60,191 nt of DNA, taken from positions 1-60,191 of the forward strand of contig JAJBUK010000011.1 in the NCBI GenBank assembly GCA_020860385.1, read 5' to 3'. Below the pieces are notes generated by a model, which worked only from the letters and a program-made list of their open reading frames with translations, had not been told where the DNA came from and did not search any database. Every line of letters begins with the position of its first letter. The first letter of the stretch is position 1. A program made the position numbers and the translations under genes. The stretch comes from Clostridiales bacterium. Lineage in GTDB: Bacteria > Bacillota > Clostridia > Oscillospirales > Oscillospiraceae. Positions 7,843-15,880 of the stretch are shown here, piece after piece.

Positions 7843-8380
7843 CCGGGTAGCCCTGTCCGGTCAGCCGGAACCACAGCGCCCCCTCCTGGTACCGCCCGAA
7901 GCAGAACAGGGCCGGGAGGGGGAAGGCCTGCCCCGGCTGCCAGGGGAACCGGAGCAGGTAGCCCTCTCCTTCCGTCCGCCACTGGCCCCCTGCCGGGGCG
8001 CGGCGGAGGGCTTCCGCCAGGCTTTCCTCCCGGAACCGGAGGGGGAGGGCGTCCAGCCGCTGCCACTGAACGGCCCTGGGCGGCGGCTCGTCCCCGGTCA
8101 CCAGCGCCCGCTCCGGGTCAGGCACCCCCCAGCGGCTCAGTTCCCCGGCGGAGCGCTGGCGGCTCAGGGTCAGCCGGCCTCCCTCCGGCATCAGCGTCCC
8201 CAGGAGCAGGCGGCGCTCCCCCTGCTCCAGCCACACCTTGCATACCTCTGGGCGGGGGCTCCAGGCCGGGCAGTCCGCCTGAAAGCGGACGTACATCCCC
8301 TGGCCGGTGCAGCGCACCTCTCCCCGCTGGACGGCTTCGCCGTTCGGCCTGCATTCATATAACGGTATCCTCTGCTCCAA
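7832..8380 (-). CDS. hypothetical protein
   Basis: The 182-residue soluble protein is not assigned to a named family. It has a regular beta-rich first half (PLYECRPNGEAV, then KVWLEQGERRLLLGTLMPEG) and the segment LSRQRSAGELSRWGVPDPERALV. I choose the TTG at 8380 because AGGGGG lies eight bases upstream; the frame is open to 8452, but that part covers the divergent promoter at 8438. It is convergent with the CotF gene and divergent from the HMA gene. Several aromatic and Gly-rich segments in the last 60 residues suggest a second small domain. Confidence 0.7.
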   Translation of the reverse strand: MEQRIPLYECRPNGEAVQRGEVRCTGQGMYVRFQADCPAWSPRPEVCKVWLEQGERRLLLGTLMPEGGRLTLSRQRSAGELSRWGVPDPERALVTGDEPPPRAVQWQRLDALPLRFREESLAEALRRAPAGGQWRTEGEGYLLRFPWQPGQAFPLPALFCFGRYQEGALWFRLTGQGYPVSP

Positions 8381-8420
8381 AGCTGTCGCCCCCTGATTCG
8401 TTCTATGCGAGGGCGGGCGG

Positions 8421-8460
8421 GAACAGAACGGTTCCTCTTGACAGACGGGCAAAACTGTTC
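8421..8460. promoter_or_regulatory. inverted-repeat operator candidates around the HMA promoter
   Basis: GAACAG (8421-8426) is mirrored by CTGTTC (8455-8460), flanking the -35 and spacer. A second palindrome, GAAC-G-GTTC, sits at 8426-8434. The arrangement resembles a metal-responsive repressor site, but no repressor gene is adjacent. Confidence 0.4.
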
Positions 8461-8466
8461 TATTCT
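8438..8466 (+). promoter_or_regulatory. sigma-A promoter of the HMA metal-chaperone gene
   Basis: TTGACA (8438-8443), 17 bases, then TATTCT (8461-8466), about 60 bases before the ATG. Confidence 0.8.
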
Positions 8467-8528
8467 ATAGGTAGTCATAGCTAACCGCGCCGTACAGCTG
8501 CGGGAAGCGGCTACAAGGAGGAATCGTT

Positions 8529-8786
8529 ATGCAAAAAATAACTGTTGGTATTGAAGGCATGGCCTGCGAAATGTGCGAGGCCCACATCAAGGACGTGATT
8601 CGGAAGCAGTTTGACCCCCAGAAGGTCACCGCCTCCCACAAAAACAATGAGGCGGTCATTCTGACGGAGGGCGACATCTCCGAAGCCGCCCTTCATCAGG
8701 CCATCGACCCCACCGGCTACACCGTCACCTGGGTGAAAACGGAGCCGTATGAGAAGAAGGGGCTGCGAGGACTGTTTGGCAGGTGA
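8529..8786 (+). CDS. HMA-domain heavy-metal (copper) chaperone
   Basis: The 85-residue protein is a single heavy-metal-associated domain with the metal-binding GMACEMCEAHIKD loop (CxxC) near residues 14-17 and a beta-alpha-beta-beta-alpha-beta layout. Such proteins carry Cu(I), or sometimes Zn or Hg, to P-type ATPases. The basic tail KKGLRGLFGR is unusual for a CopZ. The strong ribosome binding site AAGGAGGAATCGTT fixes the start. It stands alone with its own promoter; no copA or csoR is nearby. Confidence 0.85.
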   Translation: MQKITVGIEGMACEMCEAHIKDVIRKQFDPQKVTASHKNNEAVILTEGDISEAALHQAIDPTGYTVTWVKTEPYEKKGLRGLFGR

Positions 8787-8810
8787 TTCTTGCCGCCAGA
8801 CAGCGCAAAG

Positions 8811-8841
8811 CACCGCCGCAGAATCCTTCTGCGGCGGTGCG
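8811..8841. terminator. shared hairpin between convergent HMA and FAH genes
   Basis: A perfect 14-bp stem (8811-8824 with 8828-8841, 3-base loop) lies between the two stop codons. T tracts are weak on both sides (TTTGCG on the minus strand). Confidence 0.65.
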
Positions 8842-8877
8842 ATGATGGTTCAAGCTGGCGTGCGCTCAGCCCTCGCC

Positions 8878-9759
8878 TCACTGGGAGACCACGTTGGTCA
8901 GCGTGCCGATGCCGTCGATTTCACACGCCACCACGTCCCCCGGCTGGAGCCACTTGGGGGGCTGGAAGCCCATGCCCACCCCGGCGGGGGTGCCCATGGC
9001 AATCACCGTCCCCGGCTTCAGGCGGATGCCCCGGCTCAGGTCGCTGATGACATAGGCCACGTCAAAAATCAGCAGGTCGGTGTTGGAGTTCTGCCGCAGC
9101 TCGCCGTTAACCCTGGAGCGGATGCCCAGCGCCGGACGGCCGGGCAGCTCCTCCGCCGTGACGATCCACGGCCCCATGGGGGTGAAGCCATCCAGCCCCT
9201 TGCCGAAGTACCACTGCTTATGCCGGGTCTGGACGGTGCGGGCGCTAACATCATTTAAAATGGTATAGCCGAACACATGGTCGTAGGCTTCCTCCGGGGA
9301 GACATGGTCGGCCTCCTTGCCGATGATTACCGCCAGTTCACACTCGTAGTCCAGGCTGTCCACCATATCCCGGTGGGCGTTGATGAACCCGCCGTCAGGC
9401 ACCGCCTCGTCCACCCGCTTGGAGAAGTACACCGGATAGGGCCGCTCCCCGCCGAAGGCTTCGTTTTTGTACCGGGCGGACTCCTCCGCATGGGCCATAT
9501 AGTTGATGCCCAGGCAAATCACGTCCTGCCGGGGGCGGGGGATGGGCGCGGCGTGGGTCAGCCGGTCATAGGGGATGCCCTCCGGCAGGTCGGCGGCGGC
9601 CACGGCCTGGGCCAGCTCCGCCGGGGTGTAGCGTTCCACCACGCTCTGCATATCCGTGCAGGAGATGCCCGCCGCGGACAGGGGCCAGACGGTGGCGCCG
9701 TCCGGCGAGGCGAAGCCTACGGTCTCCACCCCGTTTACATAATAGGTCAGCAGCTTCAT
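8878..9759 (-). CDS. fumarylacetoacetate hydrolase (FAH) family protein
   Basis: The 293-residue protein has the FAH-family fold: an N-terminal cap domain and a catalytic domain with CLGINYMAHAEES, the metal ligands around DYECELAVIIGK and the helix-loop NDVSARTVQ, then GPWIVTAEELP, AMGTPAGVG and LQPGDVVACEIDGIG. Members cleave C-C bonds or isomerise oxo-acids in aromatic or keto-acid breakdown (2-hydroxyhepta-2,4-diene-1,7-dioate isomerase or acylpyruvase types); the true substrate cannot be told. The ATG at 9759 has GAAAGGAAGG at the right distance. An in-frame ATG at 9813 lacks a ribosome binding site. It is monocistronic. Confidence 0.88.
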   Translation of the reverse strand: MKLLTYYVNGVETVGFASPDGATVWPLSAAGISCTDMQSVVERYTPAELAQAVAAADLPEGIPYDRLTHAAPIPRPRQDVICLGINYMAHAEESARYKNEAFGGERPYPVYFSKRVDEAVPDGGFINAHRDMVDSLDYECELAVIIGKEADHVSPEEAYDHVFGYTILNDVSARTVQTRHKQWYFGKGLDGFTPMGPWIVTAEELPGRPALGIRSRVNGELRQNSNTDLLIFDVAYVISDLSRGIRLKPGTVIAMGTPAGVGMGFQPPKWLQPGDVVACEIDGIGTLTNVVSQ

Positions 9760-9849
9760 GGGAAGGGACCTTCCTTTCTCTTTTTCTTTATCCATATTCA
9801 GGTTGAATTTCATCAGGACGGATAAATCAGCCCGCCTGCGTCCTTATTT

Positions 9850-9878
9850 AGGATACCATTCCCACCCGGCTTTGTCAA
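9850..9878 (-). promoter_or_regulatory. predicted promoter of the FAH-family gene
   Basis: Minus-strand TTGACA (9878-9873), 17 bases, then TATCCT (9855-9850), giving a leader of about 85 nt. Confidence 0.65.
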
Positions 9879-9955
9879 TCCGGGCTGCGCTCCTCCTTAT
9901 CCTGTCGGCTGCCTGCTGATTGCTAATAGCTAACAGCTTCGCCCCGTCGGGGGGC

Positions 9956-9984
9956 TTGCAAGATAAAAATTCTGCTGATATAAT
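9956..9984 (+). promoter_or_regulatory. sigma-A promoter of the Rrf2 gene
   Basis: TTGCAA (9956-9961), 17 bases, then a perfect TATAAT (9979-9984), about 65 bases before the start codon. Confidence 0.85.
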
Positions 9985-10051
9985 AGTATCAACAGGCGGC
10001 CCGCGCCGCCCGCCAAATCCCGGGAGTTCGGTCAGCATCAGGAGGCTCGTT

Positions 10052-10525
10052 ATGAAAATTTCTACCAGAGGGCGCTATGCGCTGCGTTTGATGCTGGACA
10101 TTGCCCAACAGGGGGAGGGGGCCGTCGTCTCCCTCACCGACATTGCCAAACGGCAGGACATCTCCGTGAAGTACCTGGAGCAAATCGTGATGAAGCTGAA
10201 CCGGGCGGGCTTCCTGAAAAGCACCCGGGGGGTGCAGGGAGGCTATATGCTGCTGCGCAGGCCGGAGGAGTACAGCGTGGGGGATATTCTCCGGGCCATC
10301 GAGGGCAACCTGGCCCCCATCTCCTGCCTGACGGAGGAGAGCAACCACTGCAACCGCTGCCACAGCTGTGACACCCTCTGGTTCTGGGAGAAGATGGACA
10401 ACTCCATCAACGCCTTTGTGGACCAGTACACCCTGGCGGACTTTCTGAACCATTCGAAGGAGCCGCCGATGCCGGAGGAGGAGCCCCAGGGGGAGCTTGC
10501 CCCTCAGGCGGTTCCGTCAACGTAA
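10052..10525 (+). CDS. Rrf2-family transcriptional regulator (IscR-like)
   Basis: The 157-residue protein begins MKISTRGRYALRLMLDIA, the Rrf2 winged helix, with DISVKYLEQIVMKLNRAGFLKS and the wing GVQGGYML. Four cysteines follow (C92, C100, C103, C106). C92-x7-C100-x5-C106 matches the Fe-S cluster cysteines of clostridial Rrf2 proteins, with C103 as an extra. It probably binds a [2Fe-2S] cluster and regulates Fe-S or cysteine genes, but no isc/suf genes lie here. The last 20 residues are an acidic, proline-rich tail. The AGGAGG site fixes the ATG at 10052. Confidence 0.9.
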   Translation: MKISTRGRYALRLMLDIAQQGEGAVVSLTDIAKRQDISVKYLEQIVMKLNRAGFLKSTRGVQGGYMLLRRPEEYSVGDILRAIEGNLAPISCLTEESNHCNRCHSCDTLWFWEKMDNSINAFVDQYTLADFLNHSKEPPMPEEEPQGELAPQAVPST

Positions 10526-10592
10526 GGGGACGCTTTCTCAGGGAACGTTCTTCCTCAGGCTGACGATCATAGTCCAAAAACGGCAGAAGCAT

Positions 10593-10627
10593 AAAAAAGC
10601 GCATCCCGCGTTTGGGGATGCGCTTTT
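10593..10627. terminator. bidirectional terminator between rrf2 and purF
   Basis: AAAAGCGCATCCC (10595-10607) pairs with GGGATGCGCTTTT, leaving A and T tracts on both flanks. It can serve both convergent genes. Confidence 0.88.
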
Positions 10628-10654
10628 GTGCTACTTTGTTATTCTATTATCCTG

Positions 10655-12052
10655 TCAGCCGCAGCCTGCGTGCTTCAACGCATAGTCGGCAGGCGGGTCT
10701 ACCGGGTAATGCTCGGAGAAGCAGCCCTCGCAGAAGCCGCAGTCAGCGTCCGGCGCGATTTCATGGAGCCGCTCCAGGCTCAGGAAGCCCAGGGAGTCCG
10801 CGCCGATTTCCCGGCACACCTCGTCGCAGTTGTACTTGCAGGAGATGAGGAGGGACTTGTCCGGGATGTCCGTACCAAAATAGCAGGGGGAGATGAACTC
10901 CGGCGCGGAGATGCGGACGTGTACCTCCGTGGCCCCGGCCTGCCGGAGGAGGTTGACGATGGCCTTGCTGGTGGTGCCGCGGACGATGGAGTCGTCAATC
11001 ATCACCACCCGCTTCCCGGCCACCTGGCACCGCAGGGCTCCCAGCTTGATGCGCACCGCCGCCTCCCGGCTCTGCTGGTTGGGGGTGATGAAGGTGCGGC
11101 CCACATAGCGGTTCTTCACGAAGCCCTCCCCGTAGGGGATGCCGGACTCCTCCGCGTAGCCCAGGGCCGCGTCCAGCCCGGAGTCGGGCACGCCAATGAC
11201 CAGGTCGGCCTCCACGGGATGCTCCTGGGCCAGCAGCCGCCCCGCGTTCCGCCGGGCCATGTGGACGCTCTGGCCGTTGATAACGCTGTCCGGCCGGGCG
11301 AAATAGATATACTCGAAGATGCACATATGGCTCATGCCCTGGCAGTTGTCCCGGATGGAGCGGAGGTGGCCGTCCTCCACCACCACGATTTCACCCGGCT
11401 CCACCTCCCGGACATACTCCGCCTCCACCCCGTCCAGGGCGCAGGATTCGGAGGCAAAATACCAGGCGTCCCCCTTCTTGCCGATGCACAGGGGGCGGAA
11501 GCCCCAGGGGTCCCGGGCGGCAATCAGCTTCCGGGGGGACATGACAATGATGGAGAAAGCGCCCTTCAAGTGCTTGACGGAGTGGTTCACCGCCTCCTCC
11601 ACGCTGCCGTATTTCAGGCGGGAGGCGGCGATGGAATAGGCGATGATTTCGGTGTCACTGGCGGTCTGGAAGATGGCCCCGCGATGCTCGAAGTAATCCC
11701 GCAGCTCCTCGGTGTTCACCAGGTTGCCGTTGTGGACCACCGCCAGCTGCTGCTTGACGTAGTTTACCACAAAGGGCTGGGCGTTCATCCGGCGGCCCGC
11801 GCCGGTGGTGGCGTAGCGGACATGGCCGATGGCCATGGTGCCGTTCATCTCCCGCAGGCGCTGCACGTCGAACACGTCGCCTACCAGGCCCACGTCCTTA
11901 TGATAGGTGATTTCCCGGTTGTTGTTGGCCGCGATGCCGCAGGCCTCCTGCCCCCGGTGCTGTAAGGCATACAGGCCGTAATAGGTGCATTCCGCGCAGC
12001 CGCCCTTCGCGTCATATACCCCAAAAACGCCGCATTCCTCATGTAATCCCAT
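10655..12052 (-). CDS. purF: amidophosphoribosyltransferase
   Basis: The 465-residue enzyme catalyses the first step of purine synthesis, PRPP plus glutamine to phosphoribosylamine. It begins MGLHEECGVFGVYD; the Cys in EECGVF becomes the N-terminal nucleophile after removal of a six-residue propeptide. The PRPP-binding loop VVMIDDSIVRGTTSKAIV and the iron-sulfur cysteines, including the late DADCGFCEGC, place it in the Bacillus-type 4Fe-4S class. The ATG at 12052 is used (GAGGG upstream); the longer frame to 12145 lacks homology. Unusually, no other pur genes flank it; udk is upstream on the same strand. Confidence 0.97.
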   Translation of the reverse strand: MGLHEECGVFGVYDAKGGCAECTYYGLYALQHRGQEACGIAANNNREITYHKDVGLVGDVFDVQRLREMNGTMAIGHVRYATTGAGRRMNAQPFVVNYVKQQLAVVHNGNLVNTEELRDYFEHRGAIFQTASDTEIIAYSIAASRLKYGSVEEAVNHSVKHLKGAFSIIVMSPRKLIAARDPWGFRPLCIGKKGDAWYFASESCALDGVEAEYVREVEPGEIVVVEDGHLRSIRDNCQGMSHMCIFEYIYFARPDSVINGQSVHMARRNAGRLLAQEHPVEADLVIGVPDSGLDAALGYAEESGIPYGEGFVKNRYVGRTFITPNQQSREAAVRIKLGALRCQVAGKRVVMIDDSIVRGTTSKAIVNLLRQAGATEVHVRISAPEFISPCYFGTDIPDKSLLISCKYNCDEVCREIGADSLGFLSLERLHEIAPDADCGFCEGCFSEHYPVDPPADYALKHAGCG

Positions 12053-12101
12053 AAACTGATTCCCTCGCTCGTTGACTGGCGGACAGGAAGGGCTGCCCTT
12101 C

Positions 12102-12728
12102 CTATCCGTCCTGATTCTTTGTGATGTGGTTGCGGATGCGGCCAATCAGCATATCTGTGGCCACCTGGTTCTCTCCGCCCTCCAGGATGACCAGATCCGC
12201 GAAGTGCCGGGACGGCTCCACGAACTGCTCATGCATGGGCTTCACGGTGGTGAGGTACTGGTTGATGACGGTGTCCAGCTCCCGGCCCCGCTCCTCTACA
12301 TCCCGCTTGATGCGTCGAATCACCCGCACGTCGGCGTCCGTATCCACGAAGATTTTGATGTCCATCAGCTCCCGCAGCTTCCGCTCGGCAAAGATGAGGA
12401 TGCCCTCCACCACGATAACATCGGTGGGGTGGACTACCATCACCTCGTCCGTGCGGTTATACTGCACATAGTCGTACACAGGGCATTCGATGCTGTTGCC
12501 CTTTTTCAGCTCCTTCAGATGGCGGGTCAAAAGCGGAGTGTCAAAGGCCCGCGGATGGTCATAGTTCAAGGTATGCCGTTCGTCCAACGTCAACTCATCG
12601 TGGCGATAATAGTAGCTGTCGTGATACAGCACGCTGATATGGTCTTTAAACTGCTGCTGCAAACGTCGGGTCAGCGTAGTCTTTCCGCTGCCGCTGCCGC
12701 CTGCAATGCCGATAATCAGGCTGCCCAA
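12102..12728 (-). CDS. udk: uridine kinase
   Basis: The 208-residue enzyme phosphorylates uridine and cytidine. It shows the P-loop GIAGGSGSGKTTLTRRL at the N-terminus, YHDSYYY, NYDHPRAFDTPLL and VVEGILIFAERKLRELMDIKIFVDTDADVR, all typical of Udk. The TTG at 12728 is preferred because GGGAGGGAG lies about ten bases upstream and the product then starts like other Udk proteins. The in-frame ATG at 12746 overlaps that site and has no ribosome binding site. It lies 49 bases upstream of purF, so the two nucleotide genes may share the promoter at 12807-12835. Confidence 0.93.
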   Translation of the reverse strand: MGSLIIGIAGGSGSGKTTLTRRLQQQFKDHISVLYHDSYYYRHDELTLDERHTLNYDHPRAFDTPLLTRHLKELKKGNSIECPVYDYVQYNRTDEVMVVHPTDVIVVEGILIFAERKLRELMDIKIFVDTDADVRVIRRIKRDVEERGRELDTVINQYLTTVKPMHEQFVEPSRHFADLVILEGGENQVATDMLIGRIRNHITKNQDG

Positions 12729-12806
12729 TGCGCCGCTCCCTCCCATCTTTGTCTGAGTGCGCGCACCCGCTTGCGCCAGGCGCGCAATATAATCCAATCC
12801 AGTTTC

Positions 12807-12835
12807 AGTTTACCATCTTTTTTCCAGTTTGTAAA
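12807..12835 (-). promoter_or_regulatory. predicted udk(-purF) promoter
   Basis: Minus-strand TTTACA (12835-12830), 17 bases, then TAAACT (12812-12807), about 80 bases before the udk start. Confidence 0.6.
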
Positions 12836-12902
12836 GGTAAATTCTATCTGAAAAAATGGACTTTTTTCAAAAGAATGGGAGATGGAAGTTCCGGTTCCCG
12901 CA

Positions 12903-14534
12903 CTATTCGCCTGTGGCCTCCCGGTACGCCTCCGAAGCAACGTCGCTCCAGCTGTGCTTGTCGCCGGGGATGACCTCCCCTGACAACTTGTTCACCGCAT
13001 AAAACTCCAAAATGGAGGTGCTTTTGGCTTCGCTGCCGTCGGCGGCAAGATAGTCCTGATAGTAGACGAAGAGGTAGCACTTCGCGTTGGCCGATTCCCG
13101 GTCATAGACCAGTCTGCCCCGGGCCGTCACCGTTTCGTCCTCCTCCCACGGCTCCGACCACAGGACGGCGTACAGGCTGCCCTTGGCGGAGTAGCGCAGT
13201 TCCAGGGCGTCCAAATCTGTGCCGTCCAGTTCGCCGCTGTTCGCCAGAGATTGGGCAATCAGCAGCAGGGCCTCCTCCTCCGGGGTCTCGGCGGAGACCG
13301 GTTCCTCCGTATCGACAGCGCTCTCCGCTTCCGGCTGAACTGCGCTGTCTGATGCCTCCGGCTGGGCTGCGCTGTCCGTGGCGGAGGAAGCCTCGTCCTC
13401 TTCATCCTCCACGGGGCCGTAATAGCTCCGCAGGAAGGGGCCGTGGGCCTGATAGTAGGTGTAGGTGTTGTGCTCCGGCCGCAGATAGTTCTCGTCAGTG
13501 ACGATGAGCAGGCCGTCCCCTATGTCCTCCTCCGGGTCCTGAAACGCCGCCATCAGCAGGCCGTAGCCCACCAGGCACACCAGCACCAGCAGTACCGCCA
13601 GCGCCGTCGTCAGCCCCACGAGAATCCGCTGGGAAGTGCTCTGGAGCCGGGGCCGCAGCCATGTGTCCGCCTTGTAAATTAACACCAGCGCCAGCGCCGC
13701 CCAGCCCCAGAAAATCAGCACCAGGGAGAGTACGGCGAAGCCTGTCCGATACTCATAGCGGTAGGGCAGCAGCGCAGCCACACCGTAGTACCAGGCGGTG
13801 TAGCCGACTTGGAACGCGCCCCACAGGGGCAGCAGCACAGACCGCTGCCTGGGCGTTCTGCCGCCCCAGACGGACACCGCGTCCGCCAACTCCACCTGCT
13901 GCGCCGCCTCCGGCGTGTCCGCCCGAAACAGCGTGTCCAGCTCCGTATCCGTCAGGTACCCAGGCCCTTCCAGGGGGATGCCCTTGCAGCGGAGCAGCGC
14001 GTCGGCGCACAGCCCCTCGTCTCCGGTGAGCCGGGCGGCGGCAGCCTGATAGAAGAAAAGGGTTTTCAGCTGCGCCTTGCTCAGCTTCTCCGGCGTCAGG
14101 GTGTCCAAATCCCGCAGCGCCTGCTCCGGCTGACCCAGGCATAAATCCTGCTTTGCCATGGCCAGTAAGGCGGCGTTGCGGCTGGCCGCGTCCTTCCGCC
14201 AGCGGGCAAGGTAAGCGTTGTAATCCCGACGGGTCTGGAGGTCCTTCCGGCTCACCCGCCGCCGGGTCAGCTCATCCCAGACCGCCAGCAGCAGCCGCAG
14301 GGCTAGGGCCGTCCCCACCGCCAGCAGGAAAACGCCCCGGAGGCGGGACGATACCTTTGTGTCGGCATACAGGACGCAGCCCACGCCCCCCAGGTAGGCC
14401 GCCAGCAGGAACAGTATTGCCCCACGGAATATCAGCGCGTGCCTGCGGACTGCCCGGCCCGCCCGTTCGCCGGGAGAACCGGCTCTGGTGTGCGCAAACG
14501 CGCTGCCCGTTCGTTCCTTGTTCTTCTGATTCAT
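12903..14534 (-). CDS. multi-pass membrane protein of unknown function with TPR-like cytosolic segment
   Basis: I do not recognise this 543-residue protein. It has a basic N-terminus, two membrane segments (about 35-56 and 66-86), then a soluble helical stretch (about 95-215) in which AKQDLCLGQPEQALRDLDTL and FFYQAAAARLTGDEGLCADALL look like TPR-type helix pairs. Further membrane segments follow at about 236-256, 264-287 and 303-328. An extracytoplasmic tail begins near 330, with an acidic low-complexity spacer (DEEDEASSATDS and similar, 370-420) and a C-terminal domain. The ATG at 14534 has GAGG seven bases upstream. A terminator separates it from the gene before it. Confidence 0.75.
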   Translation of the reverse strand: MNQKNKERTGSAFAHTRAGSPGERAGRAVRRHALIFRGAILFLLAAYLGGVGCVLYADTKVSSRLRGVFLLAVGTALALRLLLAVWDELTRRRVSRKDLQTRRDYNAYLARWRKDAASRNAALLAMAKQDLCLGQPEQALRDLDTLTPEKLSKAQLKTLFFYQAAAARLTGDEGLCADALLRCKGIPLEGPGYLTDTELDTLFRADTPEAAQQVELADAVSVWGGRTPRQRSVLLPLWGAFQVGYTAWYYGVAALLPYRYEYRTGFAVLSLVLIFWGWAALALVLIYKADTWLRPRLQSTSQRILVGLTTALAVLLVLVCLVGYGLLMAAFQDPEEDIGDGLLIVTDENYLRPEHNTYTYYQAHGPFLRSYYGPVEDEEDEASSATDSAAQPEASDSAVQPEAESAVDTEEPVSAETPEEEALLLIAQSLANSGELDGTDLDALELRYSAKGSLYAVLWSEPWEEDETVTARGRLVYDRESANAKCYLFVYYQDYLAADGSEAKSTSILEFYAVNKLSGEVIPGDKHSWSDVASEAYREATGE

Positions 14535-14582
14535 ATGATTGCCTCTTTGCGGTACGCCGCCTGTCTGGAACGCGGGAAACAA

Positions 14583-14618
14583 TATAGCCTCTGCGGAGCG
14601 TTCCTCCCCGCAGAGGCT
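14583..14618 (-). terminator. terminator after the 117-residue membrane protein
   Basis: An 11-bp stem (AGCCTCTGCGG 14586-14596 with 14608-14618) is followed on the minus strand by ATATTGTTT. Confidence 0.6.
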
Positions 14619-14638
14619 CCTGCCAGGCCTGGTCAGGC

Positions 14639-14992
14639 TCAGACGCCTGCAATCATCAGAATCTCCGCCACAAAGAGGTAGAGGATCATCGGCGCGATGC
14701 ACAGCGCCATAAAATAGTTGGCGTGCTTCACCGGTGCCCGCCGCCGCTCCACCATGCGGAACTGCCGCAGGGCGTCGAACCAGCCGATGACCGACACGGC
14801 CAGCAGCACCACCATCACCAAGCCATAGGTGATGGTGCTGTAGACAGCCAGCACTGCCAGGAGGAACAGGCACACGATTCCCCCGGAGGAGGTGACGTTC
14901 AGCAGGCAGAAGAGGGTCTTCTGCCTGTCCAGCTTGCCGTCCAGGTTCAAATAATCCGCAATTTTCTGCGCCAGCTGACCGAAGATGATCAT
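14639..14992 (-). CDS. small membrane protein, unknown function
   Basis: The 117-residue protein has three predicted membrane segments (about residues 35-53, 56-72 and 95-116). The N-terminus MIIFGQLAQKIADYLNLDGKLDRQK is amphipathic, and a basic loop (RQFRMVERRRAPVKHAN) lies between the last two segments. No family is recognised. The ATG follows AGGAAGG. It has its own promoter at 15041-15069 and lies upstream of the large membrane gene at 12903-14534, with a weak terminator between them, so the two may be partly co-expressed. Confidence 0.75.
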   Translation of the reverse strand: MIIFGQLAQKIADYLNLDGKLDRQKTLFCLLNVTSSGGIVCLFLLAVLAVYSTITYGLVMVVLLAVSVIGWFDALRQFRMVERRRAPVKHANYFMALCIAPMILYLFVAEILMIAGV

Positions 14993-15040
14993 ATCGCTTA
15001 CCAGCCTTCCTGGGTGAGGAGTTCCGCTTTGTACAGCGCC

Positions 15041-15069
15041 ATTGTACTACAAAAGGCGGGTTTCGTCAA
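15041..15069 (-). promoter_or_regulatory. predicted promoter of the 117-residue membrane protein
   Basis: Minus-strand TTGACG (15069-15064), 17 bases, then TACAAT (15046-15041). Confidence 0.7.
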
Positions 15070-15138
15070 TCAATTCCGCTGTTTCCGTTACGGCATCAAG
15101 TGAAAGGCGCTTCTTTTTTGCCGAAGGAGGATAATCCT

Positions 15139-15867
15139 CTAAGCGGAAGGGACTTCGTCCCCCGCCAGCGCCCGCACCACATAGCCGCCGATCATCAGCC
15201 CCGCCGCCGCCGGGACGAAGGCGGTGCTGCCGGGGATGGCCCGCCGCCCCGGCTCCGGCGTCTCCTCCGGCTCCGTTAGGGGGGAGAGGGGCTGCTCCGT
15301 GGAGTAGAGCACCGTCAGGTGCTTAATACCCCGCTGCCGCAGCTCGTAGCGCATGACCCGGGCCAGGGGACACATGGAGGTTTTTGTGATGTCCGCGATG
15401 CGCAGCTGGGCGGGGTCCAGCTTGTTCCCCGTCCCCATGCAGCTGATGAGGGGGGTGTGGGCCGCCAGGCACCGCTCCGCCAGCTCCAGCTTGGCGGCCA
15501 CGGTGTCCACCGCGTCCACCACATAGTCATAGGCGGCGAAGTCAAATTCCCCCGCCGTCTCCGGCAGAAAGAAGCATTTGCGGGTGGTGATGGTCACGGC
15601 GGGATTGATGTCTCTGGCCCGCTCCGCCATCACGTCCACCTTGTACCGGCCCAGGGTGGAATGGGTGGCGATGATTTGCCGGTTCAGGTTGCTGAGGGCC
15701 ACCGTGTCCGGGTCTACCAGTTCCAGCGACCCCACGCCGCTGCGCACCAGGGCCTCCGCCACATAGCCGCCCACGCCGCCGATGCCGAACACCGCCACCC
15801 GGCTCCCGGCCAGCCGCTCCATGGCGGCCTTGCCCAGCAGCAGTTCTGTCCGCTGAAATTGTTCCAT
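15139..15867 (-). CDS. tcdA: tRNA threonylcarbamoyladenosine dehydratase (ThiF/MoeB-like E1 fold)
   Basis: The 242-residue protein is a TcdA/YgdL-type member of the ThiF family. It begins QRTELLLGKAAMERLAGSRVAVFGIGGVGGYVAEAL with the ATP-binding GIGGVGG, then ELVDPDTVALSNLNRQ with the Asp and Arg of the adenylation site. Residues DYVVDAVDTVAAKLEL and ISCMGTGNKLDP complete the family pattern. TcdA uses ATP to cyclise t6A37 to ct6A in ANN-decoding tRNAs. It lies 13 bases after larE with AAGGGGG as ribosome binding site, so the two are co-transcribed. Confidence 0.92.
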   Translation of the reverse strand: MEQFQRTELLLGKAAMERLAGSRVAVFGIGGVGGYVAEALVRSGVGSLELVDPDTVALSNLNRQIIATHSTLGRYKVDVMAERARDINPAVTITTRKCFFLPETAGEFDFAAYDYVVDAVDTVAAKLELAERCLAAHTPLISCMGTGNKLDPAQLRIADITKTSMCPLARVMRYELRQRGIKHLTVLYSTEQPLSPLTEPEETPEPGRRAIPGSTAFVPAAAGLMIGGYVVRALAGDEVPSA

Positions 15868-15880
15868 CAGGCTGGCCCCC

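Noticed and set aside
14535..14873. N-terminal extension of the large membrane protein at 12903-14534
   Set aside because: It overlaps the neighbouring small membrane gene in another frame and has shadow-like composition; the ATG at 14534 has a good ribosome binding site.
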